Shown here: in pieces, positions 20,116-32,247 of the stretch | Layout: every line of letters starts with the position of its first letter | Position numbering within the stretch: the first letter of the stretch is position 1 | Source of the DNA: Amaurobius ferox | Lineage: Eukaryota > Arthropoda > Arachnida > Araneae > Amaurobiidae | DNA length: 64,000 bases | NCBI GenBank assembly: GCA_951213105.1 | Contig: OX578133.1 | Location: 144,019,051-144,083,050 of the forward strand | Reading direction: 5' to 3' | Translations under genes and position numbers: made by a program | Notes under the pieces: model-generated | What the model saw: the letters and a program-made list of their open reading frames with translations, nothing else | Database searches by the model: none | What the model was told of the DNA's origin: nothing

Positions 20116-23100
20116 AGCAACCATTATATAGATTTAACGTAAACCTATATTTAACTTCATTAATGTTATGTTTATGTATATGTTTAGAGCTCTGTCGGTA
20201 AGAACAGAAACCCTGTTGTTTGCGTCCATGCCTAGCTGTTTGTGCCTCCTCTCTGAAAATTGATTCGAATATCCGACATTTTGGAAATCCGTATGTAGAT
20301 GCAGATTAGTTACCAAAAAGAAATTATAAAAATTCAGAAATTTAAAATTCTAGGAAAGGATAAGAGAAAAAGTCAGTCAAAAATAAATAAATAAATAAAC
20401 ATAAAAACAAATGAAGTGGGGCGTCAAATAGAAAGGCGCATCAAGACTAAAATATTATATCAACTTTCTCATTTCTACATTCACTAGAGAAGGGGTGGTA
20501 GAAACATTAGTATCCTTTGTTAGTTTTGAAAAATATATTATGTGAAAAAAAAACTATATACATCATTCAAGCCCAAACTCAAGAAAGTAACACGAAAGCT
20601 TCAAGCTGATTCAAAATAGAGGAATAACAAAATATGGAAAGAAAAAAAAATAATACATAATTTTTTATTTTTACATGCACTGGGGGTGGAGAGAGAAGAG
20701 ATAAGAAACGCAACTCTTTTTTTCTCTTTCTGAGTAATAAACCAACGCATTTGAACAGTAACCGGATGCTTCAGGTGGATTAGGAAAAGAAGGGCAATAA
20801 TATGGCGGGAAATCGGAAATAAAATACAATAAAAAAGATTCAAAAACAGTATAAAAAAAATTCAAAAGCAGTATAAAAAAAAATTCAAAAGCAGACTAAG
20901 AAAAAAATACCAAATCTTTCATATTTGTATTTACCGAGAAAAAGGCCGTAAACAAACTTTGAAAGTTTTGTAAAGTTTCTACAACAAATCCATCACTGGG
21001 TCAAATTACCTTACTGCAATGTTTCAATTAATTATAATAATGTAACGAATAATTTATATTCTAAATTGAGCATATGAGTTAAAAAAAATTCCGTGATTCC
21101 CTTTTCTTGGAACATGCTGTCGAAAATTTTGTGATATTACTGATTTATATGAAGATCATGTTAAGGAAAAGTTTTGACCAAGTCATCGCTGACGCTAACC
21201 TTGAACTGTATTCCCTATCATTTTCTTTATTAAATTCCCCTACAGATTCCGATTAAAATCTTCCATTATAGAAAGTAGCATTATTTCTGTCGTTTATCAA
21301 TACAGCCTTTTTTTACTATTAAAAGGAGTATTCAGGGACAGTTAATAAATAGAAAATTAAATAATTAGGACCAAACAACACGGAACATTCATACTTCCTT
21401 TCTTTCCTTAATTCCGGTCCAGAAAAGGCATTTTACGGCGGTGGTGGTGTCATCTGGCGGTTAAATAAAGAACTAAATGCCTCAGAACAGTACTTTTGCC
21501 AGTATATTATTGGACGAAACTACAAAAAATCTATTGTGTCCAACGAATGGCTTTCTTTACTGGTTAACAAGGTACATCATTATCTAACAAATGTAGATGT
21601 TGTAAGACAGCAACAAAACCAATTAAAGCTTTTGTGTTTCCTGACGACATCAATGAAAACGAATAGATTTTAAGAAAAATATATACTTCTTCAGCAAGGA
21701 TCATACAAAAATGCACGTCGATCTATTATCTTGACTTCTTTGAAGCCTTCCATATCCATAAAAATTCCAGTCATTAATGAGTTGTCCAATACTCCATTTT
21801 TGTCCGCGGTCCGACAGAATGCCTGTAACCCCCCTCCCACTTCCTTTCTATTCATTTAGGGTTCTTATGTGTCGTTTTAACCTTTTCTCATCTTTTGAGG
21901 TCTCATTTATTCTTTTTCTGACTTGACTCGTCTTGTCGGGATATTCCTATTGTGTTTTGGCGCACGCAAATCTTGTATGTCATTTGCCTTTTCGGATTGA
22001 CTGGGAGGTTCTTCATACTGCTTTCTGATTGGTTCTCTTTTAATCCATGTCTTAGGAATATACTCCCCCCCCCCCCCCCGCTGCTTCCTTTCGTGCCCAT
22101 TCCTGTTTCAAACTTCGGGTTTGTTGATATTTTTGCATGGACGAAGGGGATCTGGCGTATCCTCGAAACAGCTGTATGCTGCATTATTGTGTTATTTGTG
22201 TTTTTATACGTTAGCTCAAAATTTTCTTATCCTTCGCACAAATAGTAATGTACTTACTGCGCAATAGACATTTTGTTGTCACCATATACCTTATAAAATA
22301 AAGATACAAAATTTCGTGAAAAAGGGCAAGACTTAAATCTGTCATTTCAGATGATATATTTTCGAAATATAAGATATCTAATTAAAGACGCCCTTACTAA
22401 AAGAAATTCGAGCCCCTACTCTCCCCAATAATATGTTTATAGTATAAAATGTCCAATTAACACGGAGAATGGGAGCCCAAAGCTTCGCGGGTCACCAACA
22501 TTTGCCTACTTGGCCAATGGTCCTATAGCTAATATCTCGAGAACAATTTATGATAACTCCTAAGTAATAGATCCTTTTATTTATAATTACAGGCACTAAT
22601 TACAATCACTTACAATGCACTTACTTTATTTGATAATCATATTTTATAGATAGTCAAAATATTTAATCGTTTATTATCTTTTTTAATTTTAAATCAAAAA
22701 AGGGCAATATCACTAGAACGGCAAATAGTAGCATCCTAAAGTAATGTGATTCACATTTCACCCCAAAATTACCTGTTCTTTTAACTACTTTGGTGTCACC
22801 AGAATTTATTTCAGAACGACACGGATCATAGCCTTTAGCAATTCTCCCCAGTAGCATTTATGATTTCTTTTTTATTTTATTATTATTATTATTATTAATT
22901 GTTTGCTGGTAAAGATATTTCAATGACATAATTATGCTTGCTCCAAGGAGTAGAAAGTGGGTTTCCAGAATACATTAGGTATTATTCAGTCGAAAAAAAT
23001 ATAATTTTACATAAACATATCATCTTATTATATTATTATTATTTTCTGAATTTTAAAGGGACGACGTCCGCAAACCGTTGACATTTTGAATTATTGGCTC

Positions 23101-23392
23101 ATGCAAACAAGCTGCAACATACCAACAGAGGTATTACATTACTTATATCTTTAAAAATTGAGAATAAACTCCTTTTATATCAATTTTGAATCGTAATGCC
23201 AGGATCCTGGCCTTCATTTTAAAGTATCCAAACTACTCTAAATGATATCGAATTTGGCATAGAAATAGGCTATTACAGAGGCTGTTACTAAGTCCCCCCC
23301 CCCCCCCATTACGTTCGCATGGTGCATTATGTCCTTCACCAATTTCGGTACAACCTAGAATAATATTCTGGCCTCTTTTTTCTGCAAGATTA
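20116..23392. other. Intergenic stretch with simple repeats and poly-C tracts
   Basis: I see no gene. Present are short tandem 'attcaaaagcagtataaaa' units (20835-20900), poly-C tracts at 22065-22079 and 23294-23307, and tat/tta-rich runs near 22875 and 23025. Open frames of 60-97 codons here are strand shadows of low-complexity sequence. Confidence 0.5.
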
Positions 23393-25142
23393 TGTACCGG
23401 GTGGTCAGAATTAAAACACTCCTCTCTATACATCGTACAGTGTAAAGGCTCCAAAATTGTTGAACCTACTACTCAAGACATGGGGAAAGGGATTACGCGA
23501 AAAAAAAAATTAGTTCCAGAAACACCGATAGGTGGTGCTGTACAACAGAAAATATGCTGAAAAGACACAAAATACACATTTGTAACACATTTGATTCGAA
23601 CGTACCAAACATTCATATCACAAGGACCTTATCGATGCAGGGAATGCTGTTCAATATGGTTCCCTTCTTCAAGATGTAGTAAAATCTGCAGTCTGTGGAC
23701 AACTTGTTCAACTGCGGATCGTAATTGGTCGATTGAGATGCTTCTCACATGCAGAGGGATACTGTCTTTCAAATCTGCCAAGGTTACCAGACGTCCTCGA
23801 TAAACAAGACTTTTTAAGTATCCCCACAGCCAAAAATCACAGCGATTAAGATCTGGAGAACGAGATAGCCAGGTTGTCGGAAACGCACGACTAATTACTC
23901 TAAGGAGTAGAATATTGCCGAAGAAACTGTTGTACACAGAGTCCAATGTGTAGAGGCACTCCATCTTGCATAAAGGTAATTGAATCAAGACATTAGTGCT
24001 GTTGCAGTTGGGGTACAACAAAATTTTCGAGCATGCTTTTGTGCCTCCTGGCCGTCACGGTGCATATTACAGCGCCATTGGGAGTAGCCTCTTCGAAAAA
24101 GAAAGGTCCAAGAATGAATGTGGCTGTGAATCCACACCAGACTGTAATTTTCGGTGAGTGAAGTGGAATCTCTTGGAAGGTATAAGGGTTTTCCTTGTCC
24201 CAAAGGCGACAGTTATGGGTGTTGACTATTCCACTTCTGGAAATGCGCTTCATCGCTCCTTAGAATCTGCAATGGCCACGATGCATCCACTTCAACTCTA
24301 GACAGAAATGTCAATACAAAGTCGCTTTTCCCTGTTGATGGTCAGCAAGTGGTGATTGTGACTAATTTTGTACGGGGGAAAAAATGCACTATGTTTCTCA
24401 GTACGTTCCGCACTGTGCTGTAGGGAACACCCAAGTGTCGTGACACTCCACGTGCACTACTACAGCCTATACCGTTATCCATTGATTGTTCAATAATAGC
24501 GGTGGCAACATCATCAACGACATCTGAACGAGTCGATTTGCGTCCTCGATCCGGCTGAACTCCAAGATGTCCAGTTTTCTCGAATCGAGCTATCATTCTC
24601 CTGAGAGCTTTTGGAAGTAATGGCCCTTTGCGCAAATTCTTAAGTCGACGAAACTCTGGAAGTGCAGCTGCAGCATGTCCTTTGTTTTCATAAAACAGCT
24701 TCACAAGCAAAGCGCGTTCTGGCAGTGTGACAGCCATCGCTGATAAGAATGAAAATTTCCCAGTTTTATCCCCTTTTATGCTCAGAACATGGTAGCTGCA
24801 AACCAAGGGTTTATGCAAATTTGTGTGCTTACAGTGCGAAATTTCAGTTACAATGACAGTTTAAGTTTCTTCACTTTTTTATCTTCTTTTTTTTTCATAT
24901 CAGCAAAAGAAATTAAAAAGGAAAAATTCCATATCGCATGTGTTTGTTTTTTTGTGTCTTTTCAGTATATTTTCTGTTGTACAGCGCCACCTATCGGTGT
25001 TTCTGGAACTAATTTTTTTTCGCGTAATCCCTTTCCCCATATCTTGAATAGTAGGTTCAATAATTTTGGAGCCTTTACACTGAGTAGTTCGATGTATAGA
25101 GAGCTCAGAGTAAGGGTGTTTTAATTCTGACCACCCGGTACA
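23393..25142 (-). mobile_element. Tc1/mariner-superfamily transposon with ~190-bp inverted repeats (dead)
   Basis: The ends are exact inverses for the first 27 bases (tgtaccgggtggtcagaatt...). With small indels the match continues inward to about 23575 on the left and 24957 on the right. A TA dinucleotide flanks each side (23391-23392, 25143-25144), the expected target duplication. A broken transposase lies between on the minus strand. Confidence 0.9.
23629..24818 (-). pseudogene. Mariner/IS630-type transposase pseudogene
   Basis: On the minus strand three overlapping frames carry pieces in order. The N-terminal piece (24818-24342) has a helix-turn-helix region of the form RALLVKLFYENKGHAAAALP...RRMIARFEKTGHLG. 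A middle piece covers 24253-23993. The C-terminal piece (24021-23629) has SPDLNRCDFWLWGYLKS, the conserved stretch around the last catalytic acidic residue in this superfamily. At least two frameshifts separate the pieces, so no full transposase can be made. An intact relative would be about 330-350 residues. Confidence 0.85.
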
Positions 25143-25144
25143 TA

Positions 25145-26326
25145 GAACACAATTATGTGCTTTATTTATTTTTTGTTTGATGATTTCGATTTCTGCCTAG
25201 ACTGATCTCATTTCTAACAGTTAGTTTTTCTTTCTTTATCCACTTCACACCAAATTAAATGTACTAAATTAAACAGATATGAGCTGTTCACATAGGCGCC
25301 CATACAACTTTTTCTAGTAATAGTTATAAGACCTCTGCATCGGCTAGCATCATCACCTCTGATAGGGGGCTATGGTACCTTGAATGTCCAGAGGGCAAAG
25401 TGCCCCATTTGCCCAGCCCTATGGACGTCCATGGCTGTTCAGTAACGCGAGTAAGGTGAATTTGCCATGCCCAAATAACGAATGTTTGTCCATACAGACG
25501 TAAAAATTCGAGGTAAGTCACAGGACGTCAATGTGCGAAGGAAATCAATGTACTGTACATCATACCCACCTATTTTATAATAAAACTTGCAATATATGAA
25601 ATACATTTATTATCGTATGATGCTTTTATTTATAAATTTTATATGCAGTTTGTTGAATAATTTAAGTCAGTAACATTTTCCCCTATATATATTAAAAGTA
25701 CACATGTTCGCTTATTGTAAATTTTGTTTGAGTTCTTTCATATTGTTCCATGTTTTTATGTACAGAGTCAGTAAATATTATAAACGCGAAAAAGTACCAA
25801 AATATATTCCTCTTTTTATAAAAATGTTCATTATATCAGAACGTTCTTGTAACACCAAAAGCTTATCATAAGAAAATTTCAACGTGCTATTTTGTTCACC
25901 ACAATTTTATAGACAAAAAGAAACAAAATGGAAGAATATGAAAATTGCCTTCCTTTAAATGAAGCAAAATGAAATTACAAATCCCGGGATTAAGAAATTC
26001 TTATTCCCGAAATTGCAGAATTCTAAATCCCGTCCAGGATTGCAATCCCTAAAATCAATAGCATTCCTGTAAAGAGCTTCACTAATGAAGTTTTGGTGCT
26101 GCCATCTGTCATCAAACTTCTAAACCATTTATAAATCAGCTAACTTTTTTCTCTTAGAACGTGTTATGAATACATATGATCAATATCAAATGAAAGTATC
26201 AATGTTTTATATACGTTAGCGTATTTATAAAGTAAAGTGTAATTGTACTTTTCTATGTATAGTATAATTATACTATTATTTCTAACAGACTGTAAAAGTT
26301 CTCCACATACCAAATAATATTCTAAA
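25145..26326. other. Intergenic stretch, no gene seen
   Basis: A small palindromic cluster of 'aatcccg' strings lies at 25980-26040 (for example 'aatcccgggatt'), perhaps a decayed miniature transposon. No coding evidence. Confidence 0.45.
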
Positions 26327-26660
26327 GGGTGAGCGTCAGTAAATCTCCTGCCATATCCGCGCTTTGTTAACTTTCTTAGATCACGTTTACAGATTAAAAT
26401 GTATCGACTTTTCACAAAGTAAATCGCCTATTACTATTTTGTATCTAAAGTATTTATTTCAATAAATCTGTCACGGACGTTCTTCGTACATAAAATGTAA
26501 TATAACTGCATATATAGATTTGATTCGTCTCGGGTTTTTACACACATAACAAAAATAAAAAATTGCTTTATTTCTTATGTAAAATATTTATTTGGTTAAG
26601 GGTGAGCGTCAGTAAATCTTCTGCCCTATCCGCGCTTTGTTAACTTTCGCAGAACACATT
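26327..26660. repeat. Direct repeat pair, ~55 bp, 273 bp apart
   Basis: 'gggtgagcgtcagtaaatct' then 'ctgcc(a/c)tatccgcgctttgt' occurs at about 26328 and again at about 26601. A second pair, 'ttttggtgctgccatctgt', lies outside it at about 26091 and 26792. The nested spacing suggests remnants of a duplicated larger unit. Confidence 0.65.
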
Positions 26661-27309
26661 TTTCACAGAAATTCTGCTTAAACAGTTGCGAAATATTTTC
26701 TGAAAAATAAAATGCAATGCTTAGATTATATTAAAGCTAAATTTAATACTCAATAAAATATAAAATTTATTTTTTATTTTAATCAAAAATAGTTTTGGTG
26801 CTGCCATCTGTTGTTGTAATTTAATTCATACCGACTATTTTTATTTTTTAATGAACATTTTTTAAATATCTATTATTTCTAGTACAGTATTAAATACAAC
26901 AACAGATCATATATAATAATGCCACAATCACGGAAAGGTAATTTCTCATTCTAAAAATTTGATAAGTGAATCTGAATGTACATCACTGAAGACTGCAGCT
27001 TTGTGTTCAAGTTCCTTTGTCTTTAAGTGCAAGTTCAATTATCTTTCCGTGACTGAACATGTTCTCAGGATAATTTATTTCCCATTTTTGGAAAGACAGA
27101 TCAGCTCAACTATCAAAAACCAATACATTTGAATGGATAAACACGAAACCCCGCGAGCATTGGTGGTAATGAGCGAACAATACGTGAAATATACTTTCGA
27201 CTTCATTTTTTGAATCTGGAAAAGGTCAAATCAACTCAACGAATAAAAAGCAAAGTATTTTTTTAAATCACATTAAACGGTAGATTTTACACGAAAACGT
27301 GACAGGCAT

Positions 27310-27870
27310 AACCTCCACCTTTATTTGTAATAGATGACGAATTTTTTTACAAAACTTGGTGATTTTTTATACATTTTTATACCTAATTTTTTTATTTCGG
27401 AAACTGTGAGGAATTTTGACACTTTTAGACACTTTAAACTCAGAAAAACTTTTTGTTATAAATTTCGACTTCAACTGTTTACTACATTTTCTCCATTTTC
27501 AAACGATAGCAACAGCATCTAGTATCTACTTCGAAAAGTAGAGTTTTTTTTTCCTTTTTGCGACTTTAGATGTTTTGCAAAATTTAGTGTTTTTTTATAG
27601 AAAGTGCAGTCACGGTGTGAATTTTTCGAAAAATCTGAGGAATTTGAAACTAAGTCCTTTTAAATATAGAAAAACGTTTTGGTATGGATACCAACTTTTA
27701 ATATTTACTACTTTTTCTCTATGTTTAACCAAAAACAACTATAGTGTTTTTTTTTTCGAGAATTAGAGTTAATTTTCAGTTTCAAAATAATTTTAGACCG
27801 TCCTCCCACAGATGGCGACTTAAATGTTTTACAAAACTGTGGGTTTTTATAGAAAGTGCTACCACCTAGT
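27310..27870. repeat. ~245-bp diverged tandem repeat, about 2.3 units
   Basis: 'ttacaaaact(t)ggtg...ttttttata' style segments followed by 'aactttttgttataaattt'-like text recur near 27340, 27575 and 27820. 'agatg(g)cgactt(t)a(a)atgtttt' marks the later two. The two apparent 62-63 codon frames in it are aligned copies of the repeat and do not resemble a protein. Confidence 0.6.
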
Positions 27871-28337
27871 GGTTACTTCACGTTGCCGAGCAACATGATA
27901 TAAGATAGAATCATTTTGATTTCTTAATACCTTTCATTGCTGAGTAAAAGCTTGTGAAAAATAAACCATGGTAATAGATTTTCCATTTAAATTCATGTTT
28001 CAAATAATTCATGCTTTCAGAAAGTCACTAATTAGCGCAAAAATCTCATACCAAACTCAGAGATAAAGTTTTTATTCACTTTCATGTTTTAAACAAACGA
28101 TTTCCAACCTTTTCCTTTGGAGGAACCAGGGAATTAGAGAGTAGAACTCCTAAGAAAATGTTACGTTTTTTATTAATATCTCGACAACCCCTGGTCCTAA
28201 CTCGAAACTTGGTCTGAATTTAAGGGGCTATTTTAAGGCTACCCCCAAAATTTCATTAAATTCGGTTCAGTCGTTCTCCCGTGAAGATGAGACAAACAAA
28301 TGTTTCGTTTTTCACTAATATCTCGAGAACCACCAGT

Positions 28338-28394
28338 TGAAGACCCAGACCACTCGACTGGCCCAGAGACGTGCAGCAGCTATAAGAGTGGTCG
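28338..28394 (-). mobile_element. Structured micro-retroposon A, 57 bp
   Basis: It is flanked by agaaccaccagt (28326-28337) and agaaccactagt (28395-28406), a 12-bp target duplication with one change. On the minus strand it folds into an 8-bp outer helix GACCACTC/GAGTGGTC, a single-stranded ttatagct, a CTG/CAG helix, a 3-base bulge, a GTC/GGC helix, and a 3' tail tctgggtcttca. The same layout occurs at 28407-28465, at 57745-57803 and in the SINE 3' tail. No pol III boxes or coding are present, so the RNA would have to come from elsewhere. Confidence 0.8.
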
Positions 28395-28406
28395 AGAACC
28401 ACTAGT

Positions 28407-28465
28407 TGAAAACCCAGACCACACGACCAGCCCGAAGGCTTATGGTAGCTAATTGTGTGGCCGGG
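28407..28465 (-). mobile_element. Structured micro-retroposon B, 59 bp
   Basis: It is flanked by agaaccactagt on both sides (28395-28406 and 28466-28477), sharing its left duplication with the neighbouring micro-element. On the minus strand the outer helix is GGCCACAC/GTGTGGTC (one G-U pair), then aattagct, an ACC/GGT helix, an ata bulge, and AGCC/GGCT capped by a UUCG tetraloop. The tail is tctgggttttca. Helix sequences differ from element A while pairing is kept. Confidence 0.8.
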
Positions 28466-28616
28466 AGAACCACTAGTTGTAAAAACTCGAAACATGGACT
28501 AAATTTTAAGTGGGTTTATTTCAAGGTCATCCACAAATTTCATCAAATTCGGTTCAGACGTTCTTCCGTGATGATGAGACAGATAGACATATTTTCAATT
28601 TTACTTATATGGATTA

Positions 28617-30073
28617 CACTTGTGTCCAAAAGTTAAGCAACAAACGGAAAAATTATCACATTCGGCGAACGAAACGACGTGTAGCCACAAAATGTGTATA
28701 CATGACAGGCGTACGCACACGGAAACTAGTCTGCCGAAAACATTTTGGACACCAACTTATTTAATAAGGAAACGTATTAGGTATAAAACGACCTATTTTG
28801 TGCAGAACCTGTATCTCCACGTGACGGATTCTAAAAGGAAAATCGAAATAGCCAAATTTTGAGAAATGAGTAGACGACCGGAGTGACGCCAGGCGATAGG
28901 AGATAATAGGGTGTCTCGAAGGGGGCCAGCGACAATCGGAAGTAGCCCAAGCCCTAAATGACAATCGTTCCGTCATCTGCCGCCTGTGGAACCGGTATCA
29001 AAATGAAATAATGGTGTCACGAAAACCAGTAAGTGGAGATCCAAGAGTCACAACCGCTCAGGATAACCGTTCCCTGTGTCTGGAAGCACAACGCCACATG
29101 TCAATCATTGCACATCAGCTTGCTTCCGACTTTGCAGCGTCAGCGGGAAGAGTGGTATCTCAGCAAACTGTTTACAGACTACTACGTGCAGGTCAGCTGT
29201 ATGCAAGACAACCAGTGGTTTGCATCCTACTGACGCCCTAACACAGAGGGGCCCGCTTAAACTGGGCTCTAGATCACCTCAACTAGACTCCATAACAATG
29301 GGGTACTGTGCTCTTCACGAATGAGTTACTGTTTGGTGTAGTGTGATTCCCGGCGGCTGGATCTCGCTATCACGCCAGTAACATCCGCGAAATGCACGCA
29401 TACAGAGGCTGTGGTTTGGCCACGGATTGCTGTCGGCGCCAGCACTGATCTCCACATCCTTCTTCATAGTTCTGTGATTGCAGTGCGGTACAGAGACGGC
29501 ATCTTTTCTCAATATGTTCGTCTATTTCTTGCGGCCATGGGTCCTGATATCATTTTGTTGACGATAACGCGTGAGTTCACAGGGCTCGCTCGCATTGTCG
29601 GCTAGAATCGGAACACTGCTTTGTATGGAATGGCCAGCAAGATCATCCGACTTGAATCCCATTGAGCATGCATGGGACATGCTTGGAAGACATTTAAGTT
29701 CTCTCTATAACCCTCCCCGGAACATTTACAAGCTAAGAACATGTCCGTTCGGTGAATAGGCACAGATACCCCAGACTACCATAATGTCCTTATTCTTGGA
29801 ATTAATCGACGCTGTCGGGTATATATTTCTAGCCGAGGTCATCACATTCCATATTGACAGACCTCCAACAATGAACTGTTTTTGCCGCCCAAAATCCTAT
29901 GTTTTTGTTTATTTCTATTATTTAATTATTTATTGATAATTTTCTTTGCATTTCCCCTAGGCTAGTGTCTTTTGTTAGACCCCATGATCTGTGTAAGTTT
30001 CAATGAATTAGAATAAATGCTTTTCTTTTTATCTGCTTTTTTCACTTTGTTGCTTAACTTTTGGACATGAGTG
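28617..30073 (+). mobile_element. Tc1-like transposon (dead), TA target duplication
   Basis: The left end cacttgtgtccaaaagttaa and the inverted right end (ttaacttttggacatgagtg) pair over ~28 bases with two changes. TA flanks both sides (28615-28616 and 30074-30075). It is inserted directly after the tandem duplication that ends near 28612. Confidence 0.9.
28864..29760 (+). pseudogene. Tc1-like transposase pseudogene
   Basis: The piece at 29011-29241 reads SRKPVSGDPRVTTAQD then SDFAASAGRVVSQQTVYRLL...LYARQPVV, the paired-like helix-turn-helix domains of Tc1 transposases. Around 29560 a DDNA-type catalytic segment is readable out of frame. Around 29626-29750, WPARSSDLNPIEHAWDMLGR is the conserved block holding the last catalytic acid. 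Several frameshifts and stops separate these blocks. A full relative is about 340 residues. Confidence 0.88.
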
Positions 30074-30075
30074 TA

Positions 30076-30984
30076 TATTCTACTTCTGATTTATCAAAGT
30101 CTGAGCTTAATTATTTAAATCTATATCCTTAGCTTCTGGATTCTCACCTAAAACTGTTGATTATGCCTTTCTTAATTTTTTAAGCATCCATCTAAGGCAA
30201 GAGCTTGTGGATGCTTAACTGGGTAGAGGACCCAGTTAAAACATTTTGCAATACTGTTTCTCTTCCTTTCTATCCAAAATGTATTCCTAAAATTGCTAGA
30301 ATTCTCAACAAGTTTGACATCAAAGTGACTTTCTCCCCAATCAATAAAATAAATCTTTCTTTCCTTAGAAAACTGAAAAGCTCAATTATTATGGCATTTA
30401 CGAAATTCCTTGATAAGGTGGACTATCGTATGGTATTTGTGGTATTTGTCAAACTATTGCTTTTAAGTACTGCTTGAATGAGCATCAACATGTCAAAAAT
30501 CCAGAACTTAATAAATCTTAAATCACAGATCATTGATTTCATCTTTCTTCTGCTTTTATTATTCAAAAGTCCTCTACAGTATTTGATTTGGATTTCTGCG
30601 AAACTTTTCATATCAATAAAAATTTTAGCATTCTATGGCATGGTCTATAGCATCATATTTTTTTGAGTAATGGTATAACAATGCCTACTACTTATTTTTT
30701 CTCTACTTTTTTCTGCACTGCATTTTGCATCCCATTTGCAAATTCCATTTTCTGCTTTATATTGAATTTTTCTTACTTCACTCTTCTTTCATTACACTAG
30801 GAGTCACTACCATCAGCCCCCCCTTCTCGCCCCATATCCAATTGTCAAGCCTCGGACCCTAGACAATAAGTAAAAGGGAGGGGTATCCCCCTTTTCTTGT
30901 TTCTTTATATTTTTTTACTCGGAAGTGACATCTGTAGAATCAGAAGTGAAAATCCTTAATGAATTTTTCTAATCCCTAAAAAAA
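30076..30984. other. Intergenic stretch, no gene seen
   Basis: A 90-codon frame (30205-30477) lacks recognisable features. A C-rich patch is present at 30818-30833. Confidence 0.45.
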
Positions 30985-31425
30985 ATTGATACTGAATCCA
31001 TATCAGTCATCCTCTAAGCTGTATCCATAGCCGATTCTGAGAAATAAATGTTTGAAGGAAAATGAAATTATTTTTATTCAGAATTGGGAAAAGAACTGGA
31101 AGTAGAATGCTTTAGGGAATTCCCGTCCCCACCCCCCTAAATTTCGATGCTAAATTCATATTAGTCATCACTTAAGCTCTATCCATAGTCAATCGATATA
31201 TACGTTTCAAGGAAATGTTTATTTGAACCATAAGATGAAAAATCGCAAGTAGAAATCCTTAGAAAACCAAATTCCAGAGGGTGTAGGAGAGGAGATTCCG
31301 TGCTCCCTCTGGAATTTGATACTGAATCCATATCAGTCATCATCGAAGCTCATTAAAAAACAGATGTTGCAAGGAAATGCAAATTTTTTAAATGGAATCG
31401 ACATATCTATTATCGAAAATTGCTA
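30985..31425. repeat. ~165-bp tandem repeat, left part of a split array
   Basis: 'tactgaatccatatcagtca' then 'aagct.tatccatag' and 'aaatg.ttcaaggaaa' recur near 30990, 31148 and 31318. The array resumes at 36949 beyond the old gypsy element, which therefore landed inside it. Confidence 0.75.
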
Positions 31426-31679
31426 TTTTCCCAAAAGGACAGTAGATGGCAGCACTCAACCTGACTCAAGAACATTCGGTTTGTTGACAGAAAAAAAAAC
31501 ATTCAAAGTGGAGTTCGAGATGGCCATAGAAATCACGTAGCCAACGTGTTTGTAATATGCAGCTAATCCTAGCTATGATTTGTAAAATATGTGTAATTTT
31601 TATATATTATTAAATGTTGTGAAGTCTTAAATGGCGAGTGAGTGTTTTCCCAACCTCATCACCAAAAGAAGTCTTATAA
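31426..31679 (+). repeat. 5' LTR of the old gypsy element
   Basis: The shared sequence with the 3' LTR starts ttttcccaaaaggacag and ends gaagtcttataa. Length is about 254 bp. A TG that may be the true start lies at 31421. 'tattattaaa' near 31606 may include the polyadenylation region. Confidence 0.85.
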
Positions 31680-31684
31680 GAAAG

Positions 31685-31702
31685 TGGCGACCAACTCGCT
31701 GC
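31685..31702 (+). other. Primer-binding site of the old gypsy element
   Basis: tggcgaccaactcgctgc starts about five bases after the LTR match ends and begins TGG, as expected for a tRNA 3' end complement. Confidence 0.6.
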
Positions 31703-32247
31703 CGACCGAATCCTCGATAAAGTTTAGAACGTTCTGTCTTCATCTCGAGTAAGTGAAAATTAAATAAGTACCCTTTTAATTAGCATAACCATGCTTTTGA
31801 GAATTTAAAATTAAAAGTTATCCTGGCTTAAATGAAATAAAGTGATGTTGTCAATCCTGACATATATATAAAAATTTTGAAATCGTTCGTACTTTCGTTT
31901 TAATGTTATTGTGAATGTACTGTTGAGTGAAAGTCGGAATGATGGAATAATAAGTTGAAGTTTTGAAACTTGAATGGATCAAATTGATATATACTATTGA
32001 TTAAAAGTAAATTAAAGTGGCATTTATGAAATATTGGAAATAAATATGAATTTGATATTAATGCTGTTCTTGAGCCACTCAAAGACGAAAATTCTATAAT
32101 TTTTTAATTATTGAAGTGAAAGTGATTTCTGTCTCATCATTTAGAACTTTTAGAACAATCTAATTTTAAATCGTTTGGAACAATTATCGAATTTAATAGA
32201 AGTAAACATTTATATTTGAAAAAAAAAAAGAAATAGCAAATATAACG

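Larger units (their letters stand above)
28135..28612. repeat. ~170-bp tandem duplication around two micro-insertions
   Basis: 'taatatctcga(c/g)aacc', 'actcgaaac(t/a)tgg', 'aaattcggttcag(t/a)cgttct' and 'gatgagaca' recur in order in 28160-28300 and 28315-28600. The second copy is lengthened by the two micro-insertions at 28338-28394 and 28407-28465. Confidence 0.75.

Noticed and set aside
21952..22245. 97-codon open frame with hydrophobic stretches
   Set aside because: It spans a C15 tract (read as a proline run) and its reverse strand is equally open. No domain or splice context.
24789..25124. 111-codon plus-strand frame
   Set aside because: It lies in the right inverted repeat of the mariner-type element and reads antisense to the transposon end.
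28406..28862. Three overlapping plus-strand frames of 76-84 codons
   Set aside because: They cross the micro-element, repeat and Tc1 end boundaries and match no transposase block; the real transposase remnants begin at about 28864.
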